A stretch of 7,274 bases of DNA from an uncultured Rhodanobacteraceae bacterium (GTDB lineage Bacteria > Pseudomonadota > Gammaproteobacteria > Xanthomonadales > Ahniellaceae), in the NCBI GenBank assembly GCA_937873105.1, contig CALMWD010000293.1:1-7274 (forward strand). Direction: 5' to 3'. How positions within the stretch are numbered: position 1 is the first letter of the stretch; each line of letters starts with the position of its first letter. Below, in pieces: positions 1 through 6,748 of this stretch. The notes beneath the pieces are model-generated. The model made no database searches, was not told the DNA's origin, and saw only the letters and a program-made list of their open reading frames with translations. The position numbers and the translations under genes are program-made.

Positions 1-1672
1 CGGCGCGGACCGGGTGCGCGATGGCCGGCACGGTCAGCGGGCGGTCGACCGGCTGGCCGCCGGTCATCGCCACGGCGTCGTTGTAGAGGATCTTGTAGGT
101 GATGTTGACCTTGGCCGCGATCGCCTGGCGGATGGCCAGCGAGCCGGAATGGAAATAGGTGCCGTCGCCGAGGTTCTGGAAGACGTGCTTCTCGTCGGTG
201 AACGGCGCCTGGCCGCACCAGGTCGTGCCTTCGCCGCCCATCTGGGTGAAGGTGTCGGTGCGGCGGTCCATCCAGGTGACCATGTAGTGGCAGCCGATGC
301 CGCCGAGCGCGCGCGAGCCTTCCGGCACCACGGTCGAGGAGTTGTGCGGGCAGCCCGAGCAGTAGTGCGCGGCGCGCGGGAAGTTGGCGCGCGGGGCGGC
401 GAGTTCCTTCTCCTTCTCGGCGATCCATTTCAGGCGGTCCTGGATGGTTTCGCTGGTGAAGAAGCGCGCCAGGCGGGCGGCGATCGCCATCGCGATCATC
501 GCCGGGGTCAGTTCCGAGGTGCTGGGCAGGACCCAGTCGCCGGCCTCGTTGTACTTGCCGACGATGCTCGGGCGCGTGGCATGGTCCCAGTTGTACATCG
601 CCTCCTTCATCTGCGACTCGATGAAGCTGCGCTTTTCCTCGACGATCAGGATGTCCTCGAGACCGCGCGCGAAGTTGCGGATGCCGATCGGTTCCAGCGG
701 CCAGGTCATGCCGACCTTGTAGACGCGGATGCCGATGTCTTCGGCCATGCGCCGGTCCTTGTCGAGGTACTCCAGCGCCTGCAGCACGTCGAGGTAGCTC
801 TTGCCGGTGGTGACGATGCCGAAGCGCGCGCGCGGCGAGTCGATCACGGTCTTGTCGATGCGATTGGCGCGGGCGAAGGCCTCGGCCGCGGCGACCGCGT
901 ACTTGTGCAGGCGCATTTCCTGGTCGAGCGGCGGGTCCGGCCAGCGGATGTTGAGCCCGCCCGGCGGCAGCGCGAAGTCGTCCGGCAGCACGATGTCGAG
1001 CTGGTGCGGATTGACGTTGACCGAAGCCGAGGATTCCACGGTTTCGGCGATGGTCTTGAAGCCGACCCAGCGCCCGGTGAAACGCGACATCGCCCAGCCG
1101 AGCAGGCCCATGTCGAGGATGTCCTGCACGCCGGCCGGATTCAGGATCGGCATCAGCGCCGAGACGAACTCGTGTTCCGAGCCGTGCGGCAGGGTCGAGG
1201 AGCGGCAGGCGTGGTCGTCGGCCGCGAGCGCGAGCACGCCGCCGAACTTCGAGGTGCCGGCGGCATTGCCGTGCTTGAACACGTCGCCGCAGCGGTCCAC
1301 GCCCGGGCCCTTGCCGTACCACATCGAGAACACGCCGTCGTACTTCGCGCCCTGGAACAGGTTGGTCTGCTGCGAGCCCCAGACCATGGTCGCGCCGAGG
1401 TCCTCGTTCAGGCCGGGAGTGAACTTCACCTTCTGCGATTCCAGGTGCTTCTTGGCCTTCCACAATTCCAGGTCGAAGCCGCCGAGCGGCGAGCCGCGGT
1501 AGCCGGAGATGAAGCCGGCGGTGTTCAGGCCGGCCGCCTGGTCGCGCAGCGCCTGCATGATCGGCAGCCGCACCAGCGCCTGCACGCCGCTCAGGAAGAT
1601 GCGCCCTTCGCGGCGCGTGTACTTGTCTTCCAGGGTGTAGGAACGGTCAAGCTGCTCGGCGGGAACGGCCAT
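1..1672 (-). CDS. Fused-type indolepyruvate (2-oxoacid):ferredoxin oxidoreductase, N-terminal part
   Basis: Oxidative decarboxylation of an aryl 2-oxoacid such as indolepyruvate to the acyl-CoA, with electrons passed to ferredoxin; cytoplasmic, in aromatic or branched amino-acid breakdown. I translated the minus strand from the ATG at 1672 (M-A-V-P-A-E-Q) and it stays open for 557 codons to the window edge, so the C-terminus is missing. Residues 57-65 read GYRGSPLGG, the conserved start of the TPP pyrimidine domain. CSGCPHNSS near residue 437 matches the C-x-G-C-P-H motif of IorA/POR enzymes, followed by GGIGCHYM. GDG near 500, with YNDAVAMTGGQ about 27 residues later, forms the classic TPP/Mg2+ motif. 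Fused proteobacterial members are roughly 1,150-1,200 residues, so the POR-gamma-like half should lie to the left. No ferredoxin-type cysteine cluster is seen here. The ribosome binding site is weak (GAG about 8 bases upstream). The family is sure; the exact substrate is inferred. Confidence 0.93.
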   Translation of the reverse strand, partial: MAVPAEQLDRSYTLEDKYTRREGRIFLSGVQALVRLPIMQALRDQAAGLNTAGFISGYRGSPLGGFDLELWKAKKHLESQKVKFTPGLNEDLGATMVWGSQQTNLFQGAKYDGVFSMWYGKGPGVDRCGDVFKHGNAAGTSKFGGVLALAADDHACRSSTLPHGSEHEFVSALMPILNPAGVQDILDMGLLGWAMSRFTGRWVGFKTIAETVESSASVNVNPHQLDIVLPDDFALPPGGLNIRWPDPPLDQEMRLHKYAVAAAEAFARANRIDKTVIDSPRARFGIVTTGKSYLDVLQALEYLDKDRRMAEDIGIRVYKVGMTWPLEPIGIRNFARGLEDILIVEEKRSFIESQMKEAMYNWDHATRPSIVGKYNEAGDWVLPSTSELTPAMIAMAIAARLARFFTSETIQDRLKWIAEKEKELAAPRANFPRAAHYCSGCPHNSSTVVPEGSRALGGIGCHYMVTWMDRRTDTFTQMGGEGTTWCGQAPFTDEKHVFQNLGDGTYFHSGSLAIRQAIAAKVNITYKILYNDAVAMTGGQPVDRPLTVPAIAHPVRA

Positions 1673-1729
1673 GTCGAGTCTCGGTGCTGCCAAAAAAGGT
1701 CGCGGAGTTTAGCAGCCGCCCCCGGGCTG

Positions 1730-1753
1730 CGGCCCGAACGAGCGTTCGGGCCG
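1730..1753. repeat. Perfect inverted repeat in the divergent spacer
   Basis: CGGCCCGAACG and its exact reverse complement CGTTCGGGCCG are separated by only AG, giving 11-bp arms. It sits between the 5' ends of two divergently read genes, so it is not a terminator for either neighbour. It lies about where the -35 region would be for a minus-strand -10-like TAAACT (1706-1711), although no good -35 hexamer is present. A regulator operator, a REP-type extragenic palindrome or a 5'-UTR hairpin are all possible. No second copy was noticed in this window. Confidence 0.6.
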
Positions 1754-1828
1754 ACCGGCCTGCCCGCGCGATGACATGTCGTGCAGGCGATCGGCGTCTG
1801 TAGTGAAATCCGCCCCTGCAGCGCTGCC

Positions 1829-1832
1829 GGAG
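1829..1832 (+). promoter_or_regulatory. Ribosome binding site that fixes the hydrolase GTG start
   Basis: GGAG lies seven bases before the GTG at 1840. It supports that GTG over ATG codons in other frames upstream, and the protein it starts begins with a good signal peptide. Confidence 0.6.
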
Positions 1833-1839
1833 TCCGACC

Positions 1840-2892
1840 GTGGACCGATCGTTCGCTTCCTGTCTGTCGATCCTGCTGCTGGCGCTCGCGGGGCCCGTGC
1901 TCGCCGGTGCCGGTTACACCACGCAAGCCCGGAACTACACGGTCGATGCGATCCAGCGCAGCACGCTGCACAGCTACCCGACCGGCGGCAGCGCCCAGCA
2001 CTTGCCCTTGATCATCGTGCTGTATGGCGACGGCGGCACGGCGGCAGGCATCCGCGCCGCGCTGCCGCTGGAGGCGCAGGCGAACGGCGCGGCCGCGTTC
2101 AGCTATCTCAGTTCGGCCGGCGGCAGTTTCGAATACTGGACCGACGCCGGCCGCGGCCACGAAGGCCGCTTCGTGCAGGCCGTCATCGCGAACTACGGCG
2201 TGGCCGGCATCACGATCGATCCGGCGCGGGTATACCTGGTCGGCTTCAGCGGCGGCGGCACGATGGCCCAGGCGCTGGGCTGTCGGCTCGGCGCCGGCGT
2301 GATCCGCAAGATGGGCATCCATTCGGGTTCGCTGTACTCGGTCGGCGACTTCACCTACACCGGCAACGGCGGCGTCAGCTGCAACCTGCCGGGCACGATG
2401 CTGGTCTGGGGCATGCTGGACCAGACGAAAGGGGTCGACTACGCCACCGGCCAAGCCATCCGCAACAACCATCTGGCGACCCAGAACTGCGCGGCGAACA
2501 CGACCAACACGACGCCCGCACCTTGCGTCGCCTACGACCAGTGCACGCGCCCGGTCGAATGGTGCGCGATCGATGGCCTGGGGCATGCCTTGTGGTCGCA
2601 ATCGGCGCAGGCGTTCTGGCGCTATTTCGCGGAGGACGGCGTCGACCTCGCGATCCGCTTCGGGACGGGGGACTATCCGGGCCTGCTGGTGGAGCGGCTG
2701 TTCGAGGAAAGCGTGTTCCCGGTCTGCAGCCCGAGCCTGCTCAAGGGCCGGAGACGCCGCTGTTCGAGGACGGTTTCGAAGGCGGCCTCGCGCCGCCCGC
2801 ATCCCCGCGCTGGGTCATGGGTTACCACGTCGGCTACGAACGCCACCTGCTGGCGACCGCGGACATCGACTTCGCCTCGATCACGCATCTGA
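1840..2892 (+). CDS. Secreted alpha/beta-hydrolase (PHB-depolymerase/feruloyl-esterase style), frame broken at its 3' end
   Basis: A predicted exported serine hydrolase acting on an ester bond of a polymer; the substrate is unknown. It starts at GTG with a good GGAG. Residues 1-22 are a signal peptide (Leu/Ala-rich core, likely cleavage after VLA). LYGDGG at 61-66 sits where the oxyanion-hole loop of LpqC/PHB-depolymerase-like enzymes lies. VGFSGGG gives the G-x-S-x-G elbow with nucleophile S137. D194 in GMLD and H249 in GLGHALW are the likely acid and histidine. Several Cys residues (148, 181, 217, 229, 235, 242) fit an extracellular, disulfide-bonded fold. The hydrolase fold appears to end near residue 263. 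Residues 266-303 resemble a LysR regulator fragment. Residues 304-350 are Arg/Ser-rich nonsense read in the wrong frame. Strong GC3 bias holds in this frame only up to about 2748. Probably the front half of a hydrolase-chitinase fusion. Confidence 0.8.
   Translation: MDRSFASCLSILLLALAGPVLAGAGYTTQARNYTVDAIQRSTLHSYPTGGSAQHLPLIIVLYGDGGTAAGIRAALPLEAQANGAAAFSYLSSAGGSFEYWTDAGRGHEGRFVQAVIANYGVAGITIDPARVYLVGFSGGGTMAQALGCRLGAGVIRKMGIHSGSLYSVGDFTYTGNGGVSCNLPGTMLVWGMLDQTKGVDYATGQAIRNNHLATQNCAANTTNTTPAPCVAYDQCTRPVEWCAIDGLGHALWSQSAQAFWRYFAEDGVDLAIRFGTGDYPGLLVERLFEESVFPVCSPSLLKGRRRRCSRTVSKAASRRPHPRAGSWVTTSATNATCWRPRTSTSPRSRI
2635..2748 (+). pseudogene. Fragment resembling a GcvA-type LysR substrate-binding domain, embedded in frame
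   Basis: Hydrolase-frame residues 266-303 read D-G-V-D-L-A-I-R-F-G, then Y-P-G-L-L-V-E-R-L-F, then V-F-P-V-C-S-P-S-L-L-K-G. From memory this follows E. coli GcvA closely (VDVAI..GRGNWPGLRVEKLY, PVCSPLLLTG), with matches all along the stretch. There is no DNA-binding helix-turn-helix and no rest of the domain, so it cannot work as a regulator. It joins the hydrolase at F-A-E, a spot where both families have similar residues, and ends at or just before the frame break. It is read as a recombination scrap; assembly chimerism is the main alternative. Confidence 0.6.
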
Positions 2893-3869
2893 TGGTCGGT
2901 CGCCTGATCCCGAACGCCGACGCGACCCTGACCGATCACTTCGACATCGATCCGGTGAATGGACCGATCTGGGCCCAGGGCGTGATCGACGCGGCGCAGG
3001 CGGCGAACCGCAAGGCCATCCTGATGATCGGCGGTGCCGGCGAGATCGCGGGTTGGCGCGCCGCCGCGGCCAGTCCGGCCTCGCGCGCGACCTTCGTCGC
3101 CAACCTGCTGGCCAAGGTCGACCAGTACGGCGCCGACGGACTCGACCTCGACTGGGAACCGATCGACACCCAGGACCAGGCGCCGCTGCTGGCGCTGGCC
3201 CAGGCCCTGCGTGCGCAGCGGCCGAACCTGCTGCTGACCATGCCGGTCGGCTGGATCAACACGAACCTGTCGCCGCCGACCGGTGATGCCGCCTTCATGG
3301 ACGCCATGGCCGACGTGCTCGACCGCATCGCGGTGATGAGTTACGGCATGGTCTACGAGGATTTCGGCTGGTGGAGCTGGCATTCCTCGGCCCTGGCCGC
3401 GCACAAGGGCAACACGCCCAGCTCGGTGACGGCGAGCATCAACTACTACCTCGGCGCCGGCGTGCCCGCGGCCAAGCTCGCGGTCGGCACCGGCTTCTAC
3501 GGCACCTGCTACCAGCGCGTGACCGCGCCCGATCAGGTGACGCAGGGCGGCGACATCGTCGGCAGCGACGGCACCTTCAGCTACCGCAACATCGTCGCGA
3601 ACTACCTGCCCGGCATGAGCGCGAACTACGACGCGGCCGCATCCGCGCCCTGGCTCAGTTCGGCCGGCGGCGTCGGGCCGGTCGGCGCGCGCTGCAACTA
3701 CCTGACCTACGAGAACGCCGCTTCGATCGCCGCCAAGGGCAACTACGTGCGCGCGCAGGGACTGGGCGGCACCATCATCTGGACGATCGCGCAGGGGCAT
3801 CGGCCGGATCTGCCGGTTGGCGATCCGAACCAGTTGCTGCGCGCGGTGAAGGCCGGCTTTCTGGACTGA
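2748..3869 (+). CDS. GH18 chitinase-like glycosyl hydrolase, back half of a frame-broken fusion
   Basis: Predicted to hydrolyse beta-1,4-GlcNAc polymers (chitin or a related glycan) by substrate-assisted catalysis. After E-T-P-L-F-E-D-G-F-E-G-G and a short Pro/Ala linker, the domain starts at WVMGYHVGYE. ILMIGGAGE matches the S-x-G-G strand of GH18. DGLDLDWEP is a perfect D-x-x-D-x-D-x-E motif, with the catalytic Glu codon at 3156-3158. VMSYGMVYE matches the M-x-Y-D strand but has Gly in place of Asp. GGTIIWTIAQG is the usual last strand with its conserved Trp. Cys residues in GFYGTC and GARCNY may pair. The domain looks complete, about 350 residues, with its stop at 3867. It has no start codon, ribosome binding site or signal peptide of its own; the first in-frame ATG (2817) lies inside the domain's first strand. 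It therefore needs the upstream hydrolase's start and export signal, which a one-base change near 2748 would supply. Confidence 0.82.
   Translation, partial: PETPLFEDGFEGGLAPPASPRWVMGYHVGYERHLLATADIDFASITHLMVGRLIPNADATLTDHFDIDPVNGPIWAQGVIDAAQAANRKAILMIGGAGEIAGWRAAAASPASRATFVANLLAKVDQYGADGLDLDWEPIDTQDQAPLLALAQALRAQRPNLLLTMPVGWINTNLSPPTGDAAFMDAMADVLDRIAVMSYGMVYEDFGWWSWHSSALAAHKGNTPSSVTASINYYLGAGVPAAKLAVGTGFYGTCYQRVTAPDQVTQGGDIVGSDGTFSYRNIVANYLPGMSANYDAAASAPWLSSAGGVGPVGARCNYLTYENAASIAAKGNYVRAQGLGGTIIWTIAQGHRPDLPVGDPNQLLRAVKAGFLD
2751..2780 (+). other. Internal F-E-D-G-F-E motif ahead of the chitinase domain
   Basis: The codons read ETPLFEDGFE. This nearly matches the exact C-terminus of the 894-residue protein (ADPVFESGFE), here followed by GG and a Pro/Ala linker. 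It may be the former tail of a hydrolase whose stop was lost, or a linker motif. Its function is unknown. Confidence 0.55.
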
Positions 3870-3911
3870 GCCCTGGCCATCGGGGCCGACCGCGGTCCGC
3901 GGGCCGGTGAT

Positions 3912-3941
3912 TTCGGACGCGCGTGGCGCCTGCGCTAGACT
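3912..3941 (+). promoter_or_regulatory. Weak sigma70-like promoter candidate for the repeat-protein gene
   Basis: TTCGGA (3912-3917) and TAGACT (3936-3941) are separated by 18 bases, in the 186-bp spacer before the ATG at 4056. The -10 matches four of six consensus bases and the -35 only three, so this is suggestive only. It would leave a leader of about 108 bases, in which I see no recognisable RNA element. Confidence 0.3.
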
Positions 3942-4055
3942 GCGCGCCGCGATCCGGCGGGCCACGCCGATCGCCTCGGCCGGCATTCTGCGGGCCCTGG
4001 GCCGGATCGGGGGATTCGGTCAGCGCACTCATCCTTCCAAGACCCCGGATCCATC

Positions 4056-6740
4056 ATGTTCCTGACCCTGCTTCGCGCGCGCCTGCTGCTCGCCCCGGCC
4101 GTGACCACCATCGCGGCGACGCCGTCCGCCGATCTCGACGAATTGCACCAGCGCCAGTTCCGCTATGCGCGGGCGATGATGCAGTTGAACCAGATCGAAG
4201 GTTTCGAGCGCGGGCCGTCGATCGATGCGCTGCTGCGGCAAGAGCGCGAGGCGAAGGCGAAACGCGCCGAGCAGGGTTGGCGCGACGCCGGCGACTCGCG
4301 CATGCAGTTGATGGACGCATTCGCCCAGGCCGTCGAGCGCGTCGCGACGGAGCAGCGCGCCAAGCGGACGATGTCGCGGCAGTGGCGGATCGACGAGCCA
4401 TATCCGTCGCACTGGTCGGTCAGCGGCAACGAGACCGCGGCCGCCGACTGCGCACGCGCCATCGAGCATCCGCTCGGCCAGCCGCTGCGCATCGAGATGA
4501 ATCGCGACGGCGTCGCCTGGCTGCGCGTGGTCGCGCCGGGCAAGGGCTACTGGGCCTTCGATACGCTGGTCAGCGAGTTCGACACGAAGCTCAGCGTCTA
4601 TCGCGATTGCCGCGACATTGGCGCCGAATCCAAGCAGATTTCCGACGACACCGTCGGCCTCGGCTCGATCGTCGGCCTCGACGCCAAGACCGCCGGCCAG
4701 ACGTTTCTCATCAAACTCGAACGCAAGGGTGGCGTGGGCACGCTCGCCATCGCCAAGTCGGTGCTCGCGGGATCGATTTCCGGGCGAGTAACGCGGGCGA
4801 GTGATGGGGCTGGTGTGAGCAACGCCTATGTCAGTCCGATCCCGGTGTCGTCGAGTTATGGATGGTCGGACTACACGGACAGCCAGGGAAACTATGTAGT
4901 CGGCGTCTACGATCCCGGGGACTTCTATATCCGGGTTGATCCGGCTTACTACACGCCCCCCCAGAACAAGTTCGTGCCGACCATCTATCCTTCGGCGGCC
5001 TGTGCATCCACGAACTCCAGCAGCTTCTTGTTCTGCGACCCGGGGGCGATTGCCGTCGCGGCCACGATGGAGGCCAGCGTCGAGGACGTCGACATCGTGC
5101 TCGCCAGCCCGTCGGCGCTGGCCGGCGTGGTCGTCGATGCATCCAGTGGCATGCCGATCGGCGGCGTCGTCGTGACAGCGATCGCCGCGGAAGACGTATC
5201 GGAACAGCACACGTTGCGATCGGTCGAAACCGACAGCAACGGCCGATATCGTCTGGACAGCGTGCCCGCAAGGGCTTGGCGACTCGAGTTCAGGCATCCT
5301 CGGTATGCCCGCGAGCGCTGGGACGATGTTGCTTGCCCATCAAATCCATGCCCCCCGGGGTCCGGTAATGAAATTCTCACCGTGGCCGGCGAGGCCACCA
5401 GCGCCAACGCCCAGCTGCGGCCGCTACCACACTTCACTTTCCGGGTGTCCAAGAAGGGGGCCCCGGCCGCGAATGCGCAAGTGACCCTCTACACCTCGAA
5501 CGGCGCGCACCAGGGCACCTACTACGGCGGTGCCGACGGACGAGTCCATGTCGGGCCGCTGGCGGCCGGCATGTTCCGGGTCGTGGTATCGGCATCAGCC
5601 GCCTTCTCGAAGGTGCTGGGCGGCCCGGATTGTGCGTCGGATTGCACTCAGGAACTGTGGTCGGGGCAGGTCGTGTCCACGCCGGAAACCGCCGTGGAAT
5701 TCGCGGTCGACATGAAGCCTTATCCGAGCCTGGAAGGACGGGTCACCCGCGAAGAAGACGGTCTGGGAATCGCCGATGCGACCGTCGTCGTGATGAATGC
5801 GAACGGCCAGCAGTGGACGACGACGGATGCGCTGGGTCGCTACCGATTTGATGCCATCCATCCGGCCGTGTACTTCCTCCACTTCAAGGCTTCGGGCCGC
5901 CAGGACGAGTTGCACGACAACATCGCTTGCGAAAACGCGCAGCCGTTGTTCTATTGTCCACCGGCCGTGCCGATGGTGTTCGACATCAACAGTCCGGCCA
6001 CTCGGGGGGTCGACGCCGCGCTGGCGGCATCGGCCAGCTTGGCTGGACGAGTCGAGATACTGGACGGCAACTACGGTCTCGGTAGCGTGAACCTGATTCG
6101 GCTCAACGCGGTCGGACAGGTGCTGTCCCAACACACGGTCTATGCGTCGAACGGAGACTACGAGTTCATCGACGCGCCGGAGGGCACCCACTATTGGGCC
6201 GTCAAGACCTGGGGTGTCTATCGTCAGCTGTACCGGGGCGTGAATTGTGGCACCTATTACATGTCCGACTATGCCTCGTGCGCATTGGCCAGCGCGGAAT
6301 CGTTGACGACCCAGCTCGGACAACTGCACACGGGCATCGACTTCAGTCTGCTGCCCGAGCAATCCAGGATGGCGCGGGTCGTCGATGAGTTGAGCGGCCA
6401 GCCCGTGTCCGGGGTCGCCCTGGATCATTGGGGGCTGAGCGGTAACTGGATCGGTGCAACGGTCACGAACATCGACGGTTGGGCCCGTGTGATGCCCAAC
6501 GACTCGGCGGGTTCGGCGGGGTACTACGCCGTCAAACTGTCGACCGACACCGTCGGGCGCTACATCGACGAGGTCTATGACGATCTCGCCTGCCCGGTCG
6601 GCACGTCGGTCTATCGCGGCGGATGCTCGTTGGCCAGCGCGTGGACCGTGCCGGTGACCGATCAGGGAAGTACGCCCTTCCCGACGTTGCTGATCCAGCT
6701 CCGCTCCGCCGACCCCGTCTTCGAATCGGGTTTCGAGTAA
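4056..6740 (+). CDS. Large exported protein: PPC-like domain, six carboxypeptidase-regulatory-like repeats, GFE tail
   Basis: I do not recognise a named family for the whole 894-residue protein. Residues 1-25 (Leu-rich, then A-T-P-S-A) look like an atypical signal peptide. Residues 26-106 are charged and probably helical. Residues 130-232 resemble a bacterial pre-peptidase C-terminal (PPC) beta domain (FDTKLSVYRDC, then SDDTVGLGS, then AGQTFLIKL). From 238 to 884 there are six Ig-like carboxypeptidase-regulatory-type repeats. Repeats 1 and 4 share G-R-V-T-R and later D-[SA]-x-G-x-Y. Each repeat ends with a Cys pair: 316/327, 427/432, 526/530, 625/634, 731/742, 846/857. The last residues are DPVFESGFE. 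No catalytic motif or membrane anchor is visible, so a structural, adhesive or binding role outside the cytoplasm is inferred. The start has only a weak GGA six bases upstream. Codon use is less GC-biased in the repeats than in the first 240 residues. Confidence 0.88.
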   Translation: MFLTLLRARLLLAPAVTTIAATPSADLDELHQRQFRYARAMMQLNQIEGFERGPSIDALLRQEREAKAKRAEQGWRDAGDSRMQLMDAFAQAVERVATEQRAKRTMSRQWRIDEPYPSHWSVSGNETAAADCARAIEHPLGQPLRIEMNRDGVAWLRVVAPGKGYWAFDTLVSEFDTKLSVYRDCRDIGAESKQISDDTVGLGSIVGLDAKTAGQTFLIKLERKGGVGTLAIAKSVLAGSISGRVTRASDGAGVSNAYVSPIPVSSSYGWSDYTDSQGNYVVGVYDPGDFYIRVDPAYYTPPQNKFVPTIYPSAACASTNSSSFLFCDPGAIAVAATMEASVEDVDIVLASPSALAGVVVDASSGMPIGGVVVTAIAAEDVSEQHTLRSVETDSNGRYRLDSVPARAWRLEFRHPRYARERWDDVACPSNPCPPGSGNEILTVAGEATSANAQLRPLPHFTFRVSKKGAPAANAQVTLYTSNGAHQGTYYGGADGRVHVGPLAAGMFRVVVSASAAFSKVLGGPDCASDCTQELWSGQVVSTPETAVEFAVDMKPYPSLEGRVTREEDGLGIADATVVVMNANGQQWTTTDALGRYRFDAIHPAVYFLHFKASGRQDELHDNIACENAQPLFYCPPAVPMVFDINSPATRGVDAALAASASLAGRVEILDGNYGLGSVNLIRLNAVGQVLSQHTVYASNGDYEFIDAPEGTHYWAVKTWGVYRQLYRGVNCGTYYMSDYASCALASAESLTTQLGQLHTGIDFSLLPEQSRMARVVDELSGQPVSGVALDHWGLSGNWIGATVTNIDGWARVMPNDSAGSAGYYAVKLSTDTVGRYIDEVYDDLACPVGTSVYRGGCSLASAWTVPVTDQGSTPFPTLLIQLRSADPVFESGFE
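4767..6707 (+). repeat. Six degenerate protein-level repeats of about 95-115 residues
   Basis: Approximate residue limits are 238-350, 353-455, 458-553, 557-656, 660-765 and 770-884. A typical unit starts with [GA]-x-V at the first strand, then a turn such as GMPI, GLGI or GQPV, a G-x-Y-x-[FL] strand, and a closing Y/W-[DN]-[DN]-x-x-C segment with a second Cys 4-11 residues later. DNA identity between units is low, so these are old duplications rather than recent tandem copies. Confidence 0.7.
6711..6737 (+). other. C-terminal DPVFESGFE tail
   Basis: The last nine codons before the TAA encode D-P-V-F-E-S-G-F-E. Unlike PEP-CTERM, GlyGly-CTERM or LPXTG signals, no hydrophobic helix or basic cluster follows. 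I recall similar F-x-x-G-F-E endings on secreted proteins of Xanthomonadales, but cannot verify that here. The near-copy at 2751-2780 is the in-window support. Confidence 0.55.
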
Positions 6741-6748
6741 CACCATGA

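Noticed and set aside
1706..1711. TAAACT as the minus-strand -10 of the oxidoreductase gene
   Set aside because: Four of six consensus bases, but the matching -35 position reads GGCCGC; too weak to call as a promoter.
14..1774. 586-codon plus-strand open frame over the oxidoreductase
   Set aside because: It is the antisense shadow of a well-conserved minus-strand enzyme; its translation is low-complexity Arg/Ala/Val/Asp and matches nothing.
1773..1780. GACATGTC palindrome in the divergent spacer
   Set aside because: Eight bases with imperfect extension; expected by chance at this length.
2740..2752. Programmed -1 ribosomal frameshift at CTC-AAG-GGC-CGG
   Set aside because: No X-XXY-YYZ slippery heptamer and no clear downstream stem or upstream Shine-Dalgarno-like stimulator; mutation or sequence error is simpler.
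1591..2802. 403-codon minus-strand open frame
   Set aside because: Arg/Ala-rich shadow overlapping the oxidoreductase start and the hydrolase; an effect of high GC.
1776..3869. A single 697-codon plus-strand gene through the hydrolase and chitinase
   Set aside because: Before about 2748 this frame gives Arg/Ala-rich nonsense. The hydrolase motifs and GC3 bias lie in the other frame, with a good ribosome binding site at 1829.
3880..3907. GC-rich self-complementary stretch after the chitinase as a terminator
   Set aside because: GACCGCGGTC is palindromic without a loop and has no U-run; no convincing hairpin can be drawn.
2673..3986. 437-codon minus-strand open frame opposite the chitinase
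   Set aside because: Antisense shadow with no family motifs; the plus strand carries a perfect GH18 signature.
4029..5297. 422-codon minus-strand open frame opposite the repeat protein
   Set aside because: No recognisable domain; composition typical of a reverse-complement shadow.
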